This document shows positions 18,038-27,097 of a DNA stretch of 64,000 bases, one piece after another (the stretch's first letter is position 1; each line of letters opens with the position of its first letter). Made by a program: the position numbers and the translations under genes. The DNA is from Parapedobacter pyrenivorans (lineage in GTDB: Bacteria > Bacteroidota > Bacteroidia > Sphingobacteriales > Sphingobacteriaceae): NCBI RefSeq assembly GCF_014636865.1, contig NZ_BMER01000001.1, positions 2,220,718-2,284,717 on the forward strand, read 5' to 3'. The notes beneath the pieces were generated by a model. It saw only the letters and a list, made by a program, of their open reading frames with translations, was not told where the DNA came from and searched no databases.

Positions 18038-19978
18038 ATGAAAGAACTTATACTTCGCTTCAAAACAGTACCTCGGTGGGCAATACTATTGTTGGATTTG
18101 TTCATATTAACTTGGTCCTTTACGCTTTCGTATTTTATAGCCAAGCAATTTAATTTTCACGAAATCATCCGCGGTCATTTTTTTATCTATACCGCAATTT
18201 ACAGTGGTATCGCCCTGCCGGTGTTTTTCTTGATGCGCATACATACCGGATTGATCCGTTATTCGGATACGCGCGACATGTTAAAGATATTCTCCGCTAT
18301 GGTCATTACTTCCGTAGCGTATATCATGGTAGCCTATTTAATCCTTGGGCCTCTTGTGAATATCAGGGATGGTGAATTGGGCCTGGTGATGCTGATCAAT
18401 TTTTTTATTGCGACATCGCTGCTGATTATGTTGCGCATCACGGTGAAAAGTATCTATTTCATGCTGATGCGGAAAGCACGCGACGTGGATACGGTGCGGG
18501 TATTGATTTATGGAGCAGATCAGAACGCGGTCATGGCTAAGCAGGCACTGGAGAACAGTACAGAGTCTAAATTCATTATCATCGGCTTCATTGATACGAA
18601 TCGGAGCAAGTTGAATAGTTATATCGAACGGAAGCGGGTGTACCACGTGAAGGATCTTCCGGCTTTGAAGGACCGATATTCCATCGATCAAATGATATTC
18701 GTAAAAGACCATTTGGGCAGCAGGGATAAGAAAGTGATCGTTGAACGTTGTCTGCGGTTGGGGATTAAGGTATTGACCGTACCGCCCGCGTCGGAGTGGA
18801 TCTCGGGCAGGTTGCGTTTGCAGCAGATCAAGAACCTCCGCATCGAGGATCTGTTGCAGCGTGCACCGATTAAGATTAACAATGATAAAATCTGTGACGA
18901 CCTTTGTGGTAAACGCATTTTGATTACGGGTGCCGCTGGTTCAATCGGCTCTGAGATTGTGCGTCAGATATTGCGTTACGAGCCTCAGATGCTGGTGCTT
19001 TGCGATCAGGCGGAATCACCCATGCACGAGATACAATTGGAGATAGAAGAGAAATTCCCCAATTGCCATGCGGTAGTGGCCATTGCCGATATCCGTAACC
19101 TGGAGCGGATGCACCAGATTTTCAATGACTATCGACCCGAATTGGTGTACCATGCGGCGGCATATAAGCACGTACCAATGATGGAGCGTAACCCCGGTGA
19201 AGCGGTAAGTACCAATGTTGGGGGTACGAAGAATGTCGCTGACCTGTCCGTTCTTTTCGGAGTGAAGAAATTTGTCATGATTTCCACGGATAAGGCGGTG
19301 AACCCGACCAATGTGATGGGGGCATCGAAGCGTATCGCAGAGATTTATACGCAGAGCCTTGATGGTCAACAGTCCGTACAATTGATCGATACTGCCACCG
19401 GAACGAGTAAAATGGTGAAGGGGACGCGTTTTATTACTACACGGTTCGGCAACGTGCTGGGGTCCAACGGCTCGGTGATACCGCGTTTCAGGGCGCAGAT
19501 TGAAAAGGGTGGGCCATTGACGGTAACACATCCAGAAATCACCCGCTACTTCATGACCATACCCGAGGCTGTGCAGTTGGTGCTGGAGGCGGGCACCATG
19601 GGCAATGGTGGTGAGATTTATGTGTTTGACATGGGTAAGCCCGTGAAAATTGTGGATTTAGCCAGGAAGATGATTCAGCTAGCTGGGTTGAAGCCGGATA
19701 AGGATGTAGAGATTACCTATACCGGTTTACGCAGTGGTGAAAAGTTGTTTGAGGAATTGCTGAATGATGGTGAAAAGGTGCTGCCTACGCACCATGATAA
19801 GATCCACATTGCCCGCGTCAATTCGATGGACTATGAGTATGCAAAACGCGTGATCTATGAGTTGGTCGCGTTGAATGAACGAAAAAACAGCAGCGGGGTG
19901 GTCCGTAAAATGAAGGAAATCGTTCCTGAGTTTGTCAGTAAAAACTCGCCGTTCGAAGCATTGGATTCGGTTGGTTAG
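18038..19978 (+). CDS. Membrane-anchored nucleotide-sugar 4,6-dehydratase/epimerase (WbpM/CapD/FlaA1-like)
   Basis: A 646-residue polysaccharide-biosynthesis protein. Four membrane helices occupy about residues 15-150. A CoA-binding-like Rossmann segment follows (VRVLIYGADQNAVMAKQAL), then the SDR catalytic domain with TGAAGSIGSEIVRQIL. The active site has ISTDKAVNPTN and VMGASK, i.e. Met in place of the usual Tyr of YxxxK, as in WbpM-type UDP-GlcNAc 4,6-dehydratases. It would make a UDP-4-keto-6-deoxy sugar for surface polysaccharide. It lies alone, 28 kb from the exopolysaccharide cluster. The start at 18038 (MKELILRFK) is preferred to an upstream GTG/ATG. Its TAG stop abuts the stop of the opposing fabH. 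The exact product sugar is not known. Confidence 0.9.
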   Translation: MKELILRFKTVPRWAILLLDLFILTWSFTLSYFIAKQFNFHEIIRGHFFIYTAIYSGIALPVFFLMRIHTGLIRYSDTRDMLKIFSAMVITSVAYIMVAYLILGPLVNIRDGELGLVMLINFFIATSLLIMLRITVKSIYFMLMRKARDVDTVRVLIYGADQNAVMAKQALENSTESKFIIIGFIDTNRSKLNSYIERKRVYHVKDLPALKDRYSIDQMIFVKDHLGSRDKKVIVERCLRLGIKVLTVPPASEWISGRLRLQQIKNLRIEDLLQRAPIKINNDKICDDLCGKRILITGAAGSIGSEIVRQILRYEPQMLVLCDQAESPMHEIQLEIEEKFPNCHAVVAIADIRNLERMHQIFNDYRPELVYHAAAYKHVPMMERNPGEAVSTNVGGTKNVADLSVLFGVKKFVMISTDKAVNPTNVMGASKRIAEIYTQSLDGQQSVQLIDTATGTSKMVKGTRFITTRFGNVLGSNGSVIPRFRAQIEKGGPLTVTHPEITRYFMTIPEAVQLVLEAGTMGNGGEIYVFDMGKPVKIVDLARKMIQLAGLKPDKDVEITYTGLRSGEKLFEELLNDGEKVLPTHHDKIHIARVNSMDYEYAKRVIYELVALNERKNSSGVVRKMKEIVPEFVSKNSPFEALDSVG

Positions 19979-21025
19979 CTACCACCTGATCAATGCGCTC
20001 GCCCAAGTAAACCCCGAACCGAATGCGGCAAGGCAGACAAGATCATTGTCTTTGATTTTTCCTGCTTCCCACGCCTCACATAACGCAATCGGAACCGATG
20101 CAGCCGTAGTGTTTCCATATTTTTGGATATTGTTGAACACTTGATTGTCCGTTAGTCCCAGTAATTTTTGAACATATTGGCTAATGCGTAAGTTGGCTTG
20201 ATGTGGGATCAGTAAATCAATGTCTTTCTCCGAAAGGCCGTTGGCAGCCAGTGCTTCTTTAATGACTTCTGGGAATTTGACGACAGCCTTTTTGAATACC
20301 GCCGGGCCGTCCATATAGGGCAATGCAGCACCACTTTCCAATTGCTCGCTAGTCAGGAAAAGACCGCCCAGCTCCTGGTCTGGAAAAGCGGGTTTATCTT
20401 TTATCCATTTGTTGGCGTGTGCGCCTGGATAGTACATAGCCAGTAGCTCAGCATCCGCACCGTTGCTGTGAAGATGGGTGCTAAGAATGCCGTTGCCTTT
20501 TTCTTGTGTGGGTTGGAGTACCACTGCACCCGCGCCATCACCAAAAATAACCGATACGTTACGACTGCGCGTCTCGAAGTCCATGGCGAAAGAGTGCTTT
20601 TCGCTGCCTACAACCAATATGTTCTTGTACATGCCGGTTTTGATAAACTGGTCGGCTACGGACAATGCATAGATAAATCCAGAGCACTGGTTGCGTACAT
20701 CCAAGGCGCCGATTTCATTCATGTCCATTTCACGCTGCAGCAATACGCCGCATCCCGGGAAATAATAATCGGGACTTAATGTGGCAAATACAATAAAGTC
20801 GATATCCCGGGCCGTAGTGCCTGCCCGCTCAATGGCAATGTTCGCCGCTTCGATGGCCATCGTGGTAGTGGTCTCTTCATTGCGGTCGGCAAAGCGACGC
20901 TCACGTATACCTGTCCGCTCCTGAATCCATTCATCGCTGGTATCCATAAACCGGGTTAAATCCGTATTGGTGTATACGCGATCGGGAACGTAATATCCGA
21001 TGCCTGCTATCTTGGATTGGTACAT
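19979..21025 (-). CDS. fabH: 3-oxoacyl-ACP synthase III (KAS III)
   Basis: Condensing enzyme that starts fatty-acid synthesis from acyl-CoA and malonyl-ACP. The triad is visible: C114 (RNQCSGFIYAL), H275 (LLIPHQANLR) and N305 (KYGNTTAAS). The N-terminus KIAGIGYYVPDRVYTN and the C-terminal GSGFTWASALIRW are family signatures. The ATG at 21025 (MYQSKIAGIG) gives a normal 348 residues; an extension to 21124 adds a non-homologous stretch and is rejected. It is convergent with the dehydratase gene with no intergenic base, and divergent from clpS. Bacteroidota often have more than one FabH, so this may be a specialised copy. Confidence 0.94.
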   Translation of the reverse strand: MYQSKIAGIGYYVPDRVYTNTDLTRFMDTSDEWIQERTGIRERRFADRNEETTTTMAIEAANIAIERAGTTARDIDFIVFATLSPDYYFPGCGVLLQREMDMNEIGALDVRNQCSGFIYALSVADQFIKTGMYKNILVVGSEKHSFAMDFETRSRNVSVIFGDGAGAVVLQPTQEKGNGILSTHLHSNGADAELLAMYYPGAHANKWIKDKPAFPDQELGGLFLTSEQLESGAALPYMDGPAVFKKAVVKFPEVIKEALAANGLSEKDIDLLIPHQANLRISQYVQKLLGLTDNQVFNNIQKYGNTTAASVPIALCEAWEAGKIKDNDLVCLAAFGSGFTWASALIRW

Positions 21026-21146
21026 ACAAAAATTTTTAAGTCGGGGCACCCTATGGTACCTTATGCAATTGTACGGAAATTTTAGATAAGGACGTAAGTT
21101 TCGTCTTTGAAGCTTGTCATTCAACGGCCGATGAGTGATCGATAAC

Positions 21147-21177
21147 TTGCTTTTATATGCAAGTTTATCTAATTTTG
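21147..21177 (+). promoter_or_regulatory. clpS promoter, probably leaderless
   Basis: TTG (21147-21149) and TAATTTTG (21170-21177) are separated by 20 bases. The ATG at 21183 begins only six bases after the box, close to the expected transcription start. Confidence 0.6.
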
Positions 21178-21182
21178 CGGTT

Positions 21183-21464
21183 ATGACGGTCGAAACGCAG
21201 GAAGAAACCTATACGATTGACGAAGTATTGGCCGCAGCCACACCGGGCCACCGATTGATTCTTTGGAACGACGATACCAATACATTTGAACATGTGATCA
21301 ACTGCCTGATGAAGCACCTCCAATATACGGCGGATGAAGCGGAGGATATTGCATGGAAGGTACATACAAAAGGAAAGTGTGCGGTATTGGAAGGAAGCTA
21401 TACCGAGGTGGAGGTGTACCGGAAGATACTTAAATCCGAAGGGCTTACAGTGAGTGTGGACTAA
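21183..21464 (+). CDS. clpS: ATP-dependent Clp protease adaptor ClpS
   Basis: A 93-residue adaptor that delivers N-degron substrates to ClpAP-type protease. The core LILWNDDTNTFEHVINCLMKHLQYTADEAEDIAWKVH matches the family: the NDD(x)N(T)F/H element binds N-terminal residues and the KGKCAVLEGSYTEVEVYRKIL end is conserved. The ATG at 21183 (MTVETQEE) is used because the promoter lies just before it; an upstream codon at 21135 precedes the promoter. It is divergent from fabH and followed after 137 bases by the receptor gene. The clpA partner is not in the window. Confidence 0.93.
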   Translation: MTVETQEETYTIDEVLAAATPGHRLILWNDDTNTFEHVINCLMKHLQYTADEAEDIAWKVHTKGKCAVLEGSYTEVEVYRKILKSEGLTVSVD

Positions 21465-21601
21465 AAATGGCCGATGAAGGTAACAATGTACGCGAAGCAG
21501 CGCCCAGGCTGTAATAAAGCGGTTACCATCGATAAACGATTGCAATAAAAGCACAATCTTTGCGGCCAAATATTCAGATACTATTTATTAAGAGCAAACC
21601 G

Positions 21602-24082
21602 ATGAGTTTTATACGGCAGGTAAGGATTGGATACGTTGTTTTATTAATGGCTTTGGTGTTGCCCCTGGGTACATGGGCGCAAGAAAAGGGGATATCGATA
21701 TCGACCGTGGTTGTCGATGAAGTGTCAAAAGAACCTGTTGGGTTTGCCAGTGCCGCGCTGTTAGATCAAGCATCTAAATCTTACATCAAAGGAATGCAGA
21801 CTGTAGATGACGGGAAGATATTGTTTACGGATGTGGCACCCGGTGTGTATGCGATCCGGGTTACCTATGTGGGTTACGAAAGCTATTTGAAGGAACACAT
21901 CGTCGTGGAAGCGGGTAAGAACATGAGCATAGATGAAATCTTGCTCGAACCTTCGGGCGAGCTGCTTGAGGAAGTCGTTGTAGAGGGGACTCCGCCCGCA
22001 ATGGAAATGGGTATCGACCGCAAAATTTTCAATGTGGCACAAAGTACATTGAGTGTTGGTGGGACAGCTACCGACCTGTTGGCCAACGTTCCTTCTTTAC
22101 AGGTTGATATGGACGGTACGGTGAGTTTGCGCGGATCTAGTAGTGTACGTATTTTAATCAATGGTCGGGAGTCGGCGCTGGCTGGAAGTGATGTGACCCA
22201 GTTTCTTCAGTCTTTACCCGCCAATGCAGTGGAGCGTATAGAGGTAGTGACAAACCCTTCATCAAAATATGACGCCGAAGGGCAATCAGGCATCATCAAT
22301 ATCGTATTGAAGAAAAATACCTACTTGGGCTTTAATGGATCGGTTAATGTCTCTGGAGGTTCATACAACAACTACATGGCTGGCGCTAACCTGAATTTTC
22401 GCAATCGAAACTTCAACTATTATGGTGGTTATACGTTCAATCGGCGGAATATGGTTGGTGATGGCGTGAACAACACCGAATTGTTGAGCAATAATAGCCT
22501 GACCAACAACGTCAGTGAAAGCGAAAGGCTTGGCCTTAACCACAGTATACAGCTTGGCGCAGACTATTATCTTGGCGAGAAGACGCTTATCGGGATAGCC
22601 GGTAACCTTAGCCTCCGCGGCAATGAACGCAACGAAGATCTATTTTACCGCTACATCAACCATCCACAACTGTCAGGAAATAGCAGTCGATATTCCAGGC
22701 AGGATGAAGATGATCTTGGCTATGAGGTGGCGCTAGATATAAAACGCAGCTTCCAACGTGAAGGAGAAGAACTGCTGGCTAACATTGCTTTCGGATATGA
22801 CGGTGAAGAGGGAGTAAATAGGTTTAACCAAGATTATACAACACCACCTACGGGACTGTACGAGCGTATGAGACTGAATGATACGGAGGAAGATGGTCGG
22901 AATATCAATATTCAGCTGGACTATGTTCGGCCATTTGGCGATAATCACAAGTTTGAGGCCGGTTATCGGACCATTATCCGCGGCAGTTTAGAGAGTCAAT
23001 ATTCACAGGTAGATTCGACCAATGGACTCCTCCCGGACTATCAGGTGAGCAATGACTTCGATATGACCAGCAGTGTACATGCCCTGTATGCTAACTATCA
23101 AAATAAATTGACGGACAAATTGGGTTATCAGGTAGGGCTTCGTGCCGAACAGGCTTATCTCGATACCGAGCTGGGATTGCTTACTCCGGGGCTGCCGGAA
23201 GACGAGCGTAATGTAACCGGGAGGTTGGATTATTTTCGCTTATATCCCAGTGTGTTTCTTACGCAAGAATTTGGAAATAAGAACCAGCTTCAATTGAGTT
23301 ACACACGGCGGGTGAGCCGTCCACGGGGTTGGCAGGTCAACCCCTTTGTGGATGTTTCGGACAACCTGAACCATCGACAAGGTAATCCAAACCTACTACC
23401 GGAAGATATCCATTCGTTTGAGCTAGGCTATACGAAAACTTGGCCTTCCTTATTAATTACTTCTTCCGTTTACCATCGCATCGTTAACGACGTTGCCCAG
23501 CCCATTATCCAGGAAGTGGATGAAAACACCGGCGTTACGCTGATGCAGTGGCAAAATATCAGCCGCAACGAATCGACTGGTTTGGAGTTGATTTCGCGGA
23601 TTGATCTGTCAAAGAAATGGGATGTCATGGCCAATCTGAATGCTTTCCATACGCGTTTTCAGGGCAGTGAAGCGTTTGATATCGCGGCATCCAAGGGATT
23701 TAGCTGGAACGCCAACGCAACGACGAACTATCGTTTTACGCCGTTACTGTCATTACAAGCCCGGTTTGAGTATCAAGCGCCGCGCATCTGGGCACAAGGC
23801 AAGGGAATCGAAAATTATGTGATCGATGCCGGGCTGAAGTTGGATGTATTGAACCGAAAGGGCAGCGTGATGTTCAACGCCCGTGACCTCTTGAACCAAC
23901 GGCGTTTCGGGGGCTATACGACCAGTAATGGTGTATACCGATATTTTGAGCATCGTTGGATGCGTAGAACATTTATGCTATCTTTCAACTATCGTTTCGG
24001 CAATCAGAGCCTGAAGCGCGAGGATAGAAAGCAAAACCAGGGAACAGAGGGGTATGAGGGCGGCGGCGAACAGCAATACTAG
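21602..24082 (+). CDS. TonB-type outer-membrane receptor, OMP beta-barrel family with carboxypeptidase-like regulatory domain
   Basis: An 826-residue outer-membrane protein. A signal peptide (MSFIRQVRIGYVVLLMALVLPLGTWAQ) is followed by a carboxypeptidase-D regulatory-like domain (about residues 30-115; VVVDEVSKEPVGFASAALLD), a plug-like region (LPANAVERIEVVTNPSSKYDAEGQSGIINIVLKK) and a long barrel with many aromatic strands ending in TFMLSFNYRFG. This order is typical of the OMP_b-brl_3 receptors of Bacteroidota. No partner SusD is present, so it is not a SusC-type porter; the substrate is unknown. A near-consensus AATCTTTG precedes it. The last residues (QNQGTEGYEGGGEQQY) form a polar tail. 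Confidence 0.88.
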   Translation: MSFIRQVRIGYVVLLMALVLPLGTWAQEKGISISTVVVDEVSKEPVGFASAALLDQASKSYIKGMQTVDDGKILFTDVAPGVYAIRVTYVGYESYLKEHIVVEAGKNMSIDEILLEPSGELLEEVVVEGTPPAMEMGIDRKIFNVAQSTLSVGGTATDLLANVPSLQVDMDGTVSLRGSSSVRILINGRESALAGSDVTQFLQSLPANAVERIEVVTNPSSKYDAEGQSGIINIVLKKNTYLGFNGSVNVSGGSYNNYMAGANLNFRNRNFNYYGGYTFNRRNMVGDGVNNTELLSNNSLTNNVSESERLGLNHSIQLGADYYLGEKTLIGIAGNLSLRGNERNEDLFYRYINHPQLSGNSSRYSRQDEDDLGYEVALDIKRSFQREGEELLANIAFGYDGEEGVNRFNQDYTTPPTGLYERMRLNDTEEDGRNINIQLDYVRPFGDNHKFEAGYRTIIRGSLESQYSQVDSTNGLLPDYQVSNDFDMTSSVHALYANYQNKLTDKLGYQVGLRAEQAYLDTELGLLTPGLPEDERNVTGRLDYFRLYPSVFLTQEFGNKNQLQLSYTRRVSRPRGWQVNPFVDVSDNLNHRQGNPNLLPEDIHSFELGYTKTWPSLLITSSVYHRIVNDVAQPIIQEVDENTGVTLMQWQNISRNESTGLELISRIDLSKKWDVMANLNAFHTRFQGSEAFDIAASKGFSWNANATTNYRFTPLLSLQARFEYQAPRIWAQGKGIENYVIDAGLKLDVLNRKGSVMFNARDLLNQRRFGGYTTSNGVYRYFEHRWMRRTFMLSFNYRFGNQSLKREDRKQNQGTEGYEGGGEQQY

Positions 24083-24104
24083 CTTTTGACCTATAGCGCC
24101 CTGT

Positions 24105-24806
24105 TTAGAATAGTCGCCGGAGCTCGTCCAATGTACGGATACTTCGCTTGACGTCAGGCGGTATATCGGTTTCATTGGGGTTGAAATAGATGGCATCCAT
24201 GCCTACCTGCTGTGCGCCCCGGATATCTGCATCGAGGCTATCGCCAATCATTACGCTATGTGAGATTGCGGTATTGGCGTTGGCAACGGCATAGTGGAAA
24301 ATCTGCGGATGGGGCTTGTGGAAACCCACCACTTCGGAGATTACGATGGTAGAAAAGTACTTTTTCAGATCGCATTTCGTAACCTTGCATTCAGCCGCGT
24401 CACCAAACCCGTTTGAAATGAGATGCAACACGTATTTTTCCTGTAAATAGCCGAGCGTCTCGTGCGCATGGGGAAAGAGGTGCGTCTTTTGTGGGCATAA
24501 CCGCAAATAGTCTTCTTCAAAAGCCGTAGGAAACCACTTTGGGTCTATCCCCAATTCCCGGAAAGTATCAGCAAAGCGGGCCTCGCGGAGTTCGGATTTT
24601 GTGATTTGGCCGTGATGGTAGAGTGCCCATAGGCGGTGGTTGTTGCGATTGTACGTTTCGATGAACAGCGCCGCGGAACCGATCCCGAAATTGCTGAATC
24701 GGTACGTGTCAAACAGTTCCATCAGGGTTTCCGAGGCGTTTTTTTCGAAGTCCCAGATGGTGTGATCCAAATCAAAGAAGATGTCTTTTTTGCCGGTGCA
24801 ATGCAT
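24105..24806 (-). CDS. HAD-superfamily hydrolase, YjjG-like noncanonical nucleotidase
   Basis: A 233-residue HAD phosphatase. The nucleophile motif I is FFDLDHTIWDF, motif II is LISNGF, motif III includes the Lys in VGFHKPHP, and motif IV is MIGDSLDADIRGA. The inserted helical cap and overall length match YjjG-type 5'-nucleotidases acting on noncanonical pyrimidine nucleotides; the exact substrate is inferred. The gene lies 14 bases beyond the GH5 gene in the same direction, so read-through from the mannan locus is possible, but a TATCTTTG box at 24812-24819 suggests its own, probably leaderless, promoter. Confidence 0.88.
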   Translation of the reverse strand: MHCTGKKDIFFDLDHTIWDFEKNASETLMELFDTYRFSNFGIGSAALFIETYNRNNHRLWALYHHGQITKSELREARFADTFRELGIDPKWFPTAFEEDYLRLCPQKTHLFPHAHETLGYLQEKYVLHLISNGFGDAAECKVTKCDLKKYFSTIVISEVVGFHKPHPQIFHYAVANANTAISHSVMIGDSLDADIRGAQQVGMDAIYFNPNETDIPPDVKRSIRTLDELRRLF

Positions 24807-24811
24807 CGGGG

Positions 24812-24819
24812 CAAAGATA
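24812..24819 (-). promoter_or_regulatory. TAnnTTTG -7 box before the HAD gene
   Basis: On the minus strand the bases read TATCTTTG, in the 14-base gap after the GH5 gene. Five bases separate the box from the HAD start codon, which would make the transcript leaderless. No clear -33 element was found. Confidence 0.45.
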
Positions 24820-24820
24820 G

Positions 24821-25819
24821 CTATTTTGGGGGAGTATTGAGTTTCCGTAATTGATGGCGGATATATTTTCCGGCCGGCGTCAACTGATCTTGTCTCCAGT
24901 TTCCGGTGTCGGGTGCACCGGGCTTGAGGATTGCCGTTGTCTCTTTTTTATCGGTAATGTTCCAGTTTGCCCAGCTTAGTTTGCGTTCTTCCATCCAGGT
25001 CATCCAGGCTGCTGTTTTTTCGGTGTCGAATACGCCATCGCCATTCGACTCACCGACACCCCATTCCGTGACGAACAATGGAAGTCCGTTTTTGAGGGCA
25101 GTCTCTGCTTTTTTCCGGAGATTTTCCTGATGATGTGGATCGCTGGCGTAAAAATGGAAGGAATAGGCAATGTTGTCGTAGTCCGTGATGGGATCGTTGG
25201 CCGTCAGATCGACATCTTGACACCAATGAGGGCTTCCCACTACAATGAGGTTTTCGGTATCGTATTTTCGGATTTCTTCAATGACGGCTAAGGAATAGGC
25301 TTTGATGATAGGCCAGGATTGCTGTTCGGGCTCATTCCATATTTCGTAGATCACATTCGGTGTGCCGGCATACAGACGAGCCATATGTGCAAAGAAGTCC
25401 TTGGCTTGTGCGAGGTTTTTATCGGCATTGTGATCATGCCAGTCGATAATCACATAAATCCCTCTTTTTATGGCGCGTGCGGTAAGCTGCCTGACCAATG
25501 CAGCCTGCTCATCCGGCTGTTGCAGGTATCCCCCATCGGGCTCAATGGCCATCGATAACCGGATAAGAGAAACGTTGAAATCATCTACCAACCAGTCGAC
25601 TACCTCGCTATTATAATATTTCTTTCCACCCCATATGCTCCATGAGAAGCTGATTCCACGCAGCTGCGGGGGGGCACCGTGCTGGTCGACTATGCGATTG
25701 CCCATTGTTTTCAAGAACCCGTGCCGTTCAACTGGTGTGTGGAACTCTTGACTACCAGTTTGACAGGTGGACACTGTAACACAGCACATCAGATAAATTA
25801 GGAGATATAAGGCTTTCAT
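24821..25819 (-). CDS. GH5-family endo-glycanase lipoprotein (beta-glucanase/mannanase type)
   Basis: A 332-residue secreted glycoside hydrolase family 5 enzyme. The acid/base glutamate is E163 (YEIWNEPEQ) and the nucleophile E252 (FVTEWGVGE); IIDWHDH and AYSFHFYA are further family motifs. The N-terminus VSTCQTG places a lipobox cysteine at residue 19, so surface anchoring is likely. The sequence resembles the Cel5A-like subfamily (LRGISFSWSIWGGKKYYN), whose members mostly cut beta-1,4-glucan; within this locus it would suit the glucose-containing backbone of glucomannan. It is the last gene of the SusC-led transcription unit. Subfamily and substrate are inferred. Confidence 0.9.
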   Translation of the reverse strand: MKALYLLIYLMCCVTVSTCQTGSQEFHTPVERHGFLKTMGNRIVDQHGAPPQLRGISFSWSIWGGKKYYNSEVVDWLVDDFNVSLIRLSMAIEPDGGYLQQPDEQAALVRQLTARAIKRGIYVIIDWHDHNADKNLAQAKDFFAHMARLYAGTPNVIYEIWNEPEQQSWPIIKAYSLAVIEEIRKYDTENLIVVGSPHWCQDVDLTANDPITDYDNIAYSFHFYASDPHHQENLRKKAETALKNGLPLFVTEWGVGESNGDGVFDTEKTAAWMTWMEERKLSWANWNITDKKETTAILKPGAPDTGNWRQDQLTPAGKYIRHQLRKLNTPPK

Positions 25820-25851
25820 GATTAGCGGAATTGAATGGTTATTTTGGTCAT

Positions 25852-27087
25852 TTATGGAATTTTATAGATCTCCGGCATTTCGTCGCCGAAAAGTATATAA
25901 TCATTGTTTTTGAAAGAAACAAAGTCTGCTTCGGCAGGATGCCCTTTGTGTGGCGTCCAAAAGCCATCTTTTCGGTTGGCCCATACGAGCACATAGGCAA
26001 CCGCCAGTTCGTGATGTTGGAGTGCCTTTAGTAATACTTGGGTGTACCAGTCATTTTGTGTCAGGTTTAACAGTCCGGTTTCTGTTACTGCGGCAAGTTT
26101 ATTTCTCTTTTTGGCATAATCGGAGATGATTTTGAACTTATTGGCCGCCTCGACTACGGTCGAAGCTGATTGGAGATCCCAATAATTATCGGTGCCGATC
26201 AAATCAACGTATTCATCGCCCGGATACCGCTGTAGAAGCTCCGGTTCGGAATTGAAATTACGATCGGGTGACCACGCATACAGGAAATTATGGACACCAA
26301 GCTCGTCTCGTAAATAGGTGACCGTAAATTGGTAAAGTTGCTTGTATTCCGCAACGGTACAGTGTGCACGGCCCCACCAAAACCAATCCCCGTCAAATTC
26401 ATGGAACGGCCGAAAAATAACGGGAACCAATTTACCATCAGTCCCGACGAGTGTTTTTGCATAGTCAGCAATTGTTCGTAAGGACATTTTATACACGTCA
26501 TGATTGCTACCTCCCGGTAGTATATTGTACACGGCTTTGACAGGCGAATCATCCCAATAGAAGGAGCCTTTGGACACGGGATTGTCATAGTGCCAGCTAT
26601 ACGTGTTGACGCCGCCTCTATTGTACGCATCAATCGTCAGTTGCCGGGCGATTTCTTTTTCATAGACGAACCACCCATGGTCGGGCTCAAAGAACCCCGC
26701 GATGTGGTTGAAATCATGTCCATACACCGAGGGATAAGCGCCAGTAACGGTCTTGACATCTGATTTTTCATTTGAAACCATGGCCAAATGCTGTTCATTG
26801 GCCCATTCCGTGGCGTTATCATCGACTCCCCGCTTTGTGGCGTCTTGGTGGCCGAAGAGCGTATGCTCTTCCGCTATTTTTTTCAAGTTATAGAAGAGCG
26901 CCGTAGTTGCGTCGGTCGCGCTTTTGTCTGCCAAGCCCTGCCTGATTTCATCCAGTGTAGGGGGAGGCACTTCCGGAGCTGGCGGTGTCTGTTCTTCTGC
27001 TACGACTGAATCTTTGTTGCATGCCAAACCAACAAGGAGTAGCCATGTAAATCCGATATACAAAAGATAGTCGTGTTTTCGTGCCAT
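25852..27087 (-). CDS. GH26 endo-beta-1,4-mannanase, lipoprotein
   Basis: A 411-residue family 26 mannanase. The acid/base glutamate is E230 (FRPFHEFDGDWFWWG) and the nucleophile E336 (AAVTETG). The N-terminal hydrophobic segment ends at C23 (VGLACNKD), followed by a Glu/Pro-rich linker (residues 28-45), which suggests a lipid-anchored enzyme displayed at the surface. The His and Trp residues of the substrate groove (SWHYDNP) are typical of the family. It lies between the IPT-domain glycan-binding protein and the GH5 gene. It would make the first cuts in mannan before SusCD uptake, whereas the other GH26 (39038-40141) looks periplasmic. Confidence 0.93.
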   Translation of the reverse strand: MARKHDYLLYIGFTWLLLVGLACNKDSVVAEEQTPPAPEVPPPTLDEIRQGLADKSATDATTALFYNLKKIAEEHTLFGHQDATKRGVDDNATEWANEQHLAMVSNEKSDVKTVTGAYPSVYGHDFNHIAGFFEPDHGWFVYEKEIARQLTIDAYNRGGVNTYSWHYDNPVSKGSFYWDDSPVKAVYNILPGGSNHDVYKMSLRTIADYAKTLVGTDGKLVPVIFRPFHEFDGDWFWWGRAHCTVAEYKQLYQFTVTYLRDELGVHNFLYAWSPDRNFNSEPELLQRYPGDEYVDLIGTDNYWDLQSASTVVEAANKFKIISDYAKKRNKLAAVTETGLLNLTQNDWYTQVLLKALQHHELAVAYVLVWANRKDGFWTPHKGHPAEADFVSFKNNDYILFGDEMPEIYKIP

Positions 27088-27097
27088 ATGTATTGTC

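Noticed and set aside
21554-21562. AATCTTTG as the promoter of the OMP-barrel receptor gene
   Set aside because: It misses the conserved first T of TAnnTTTG and has no paired -33 element; too weak to list.
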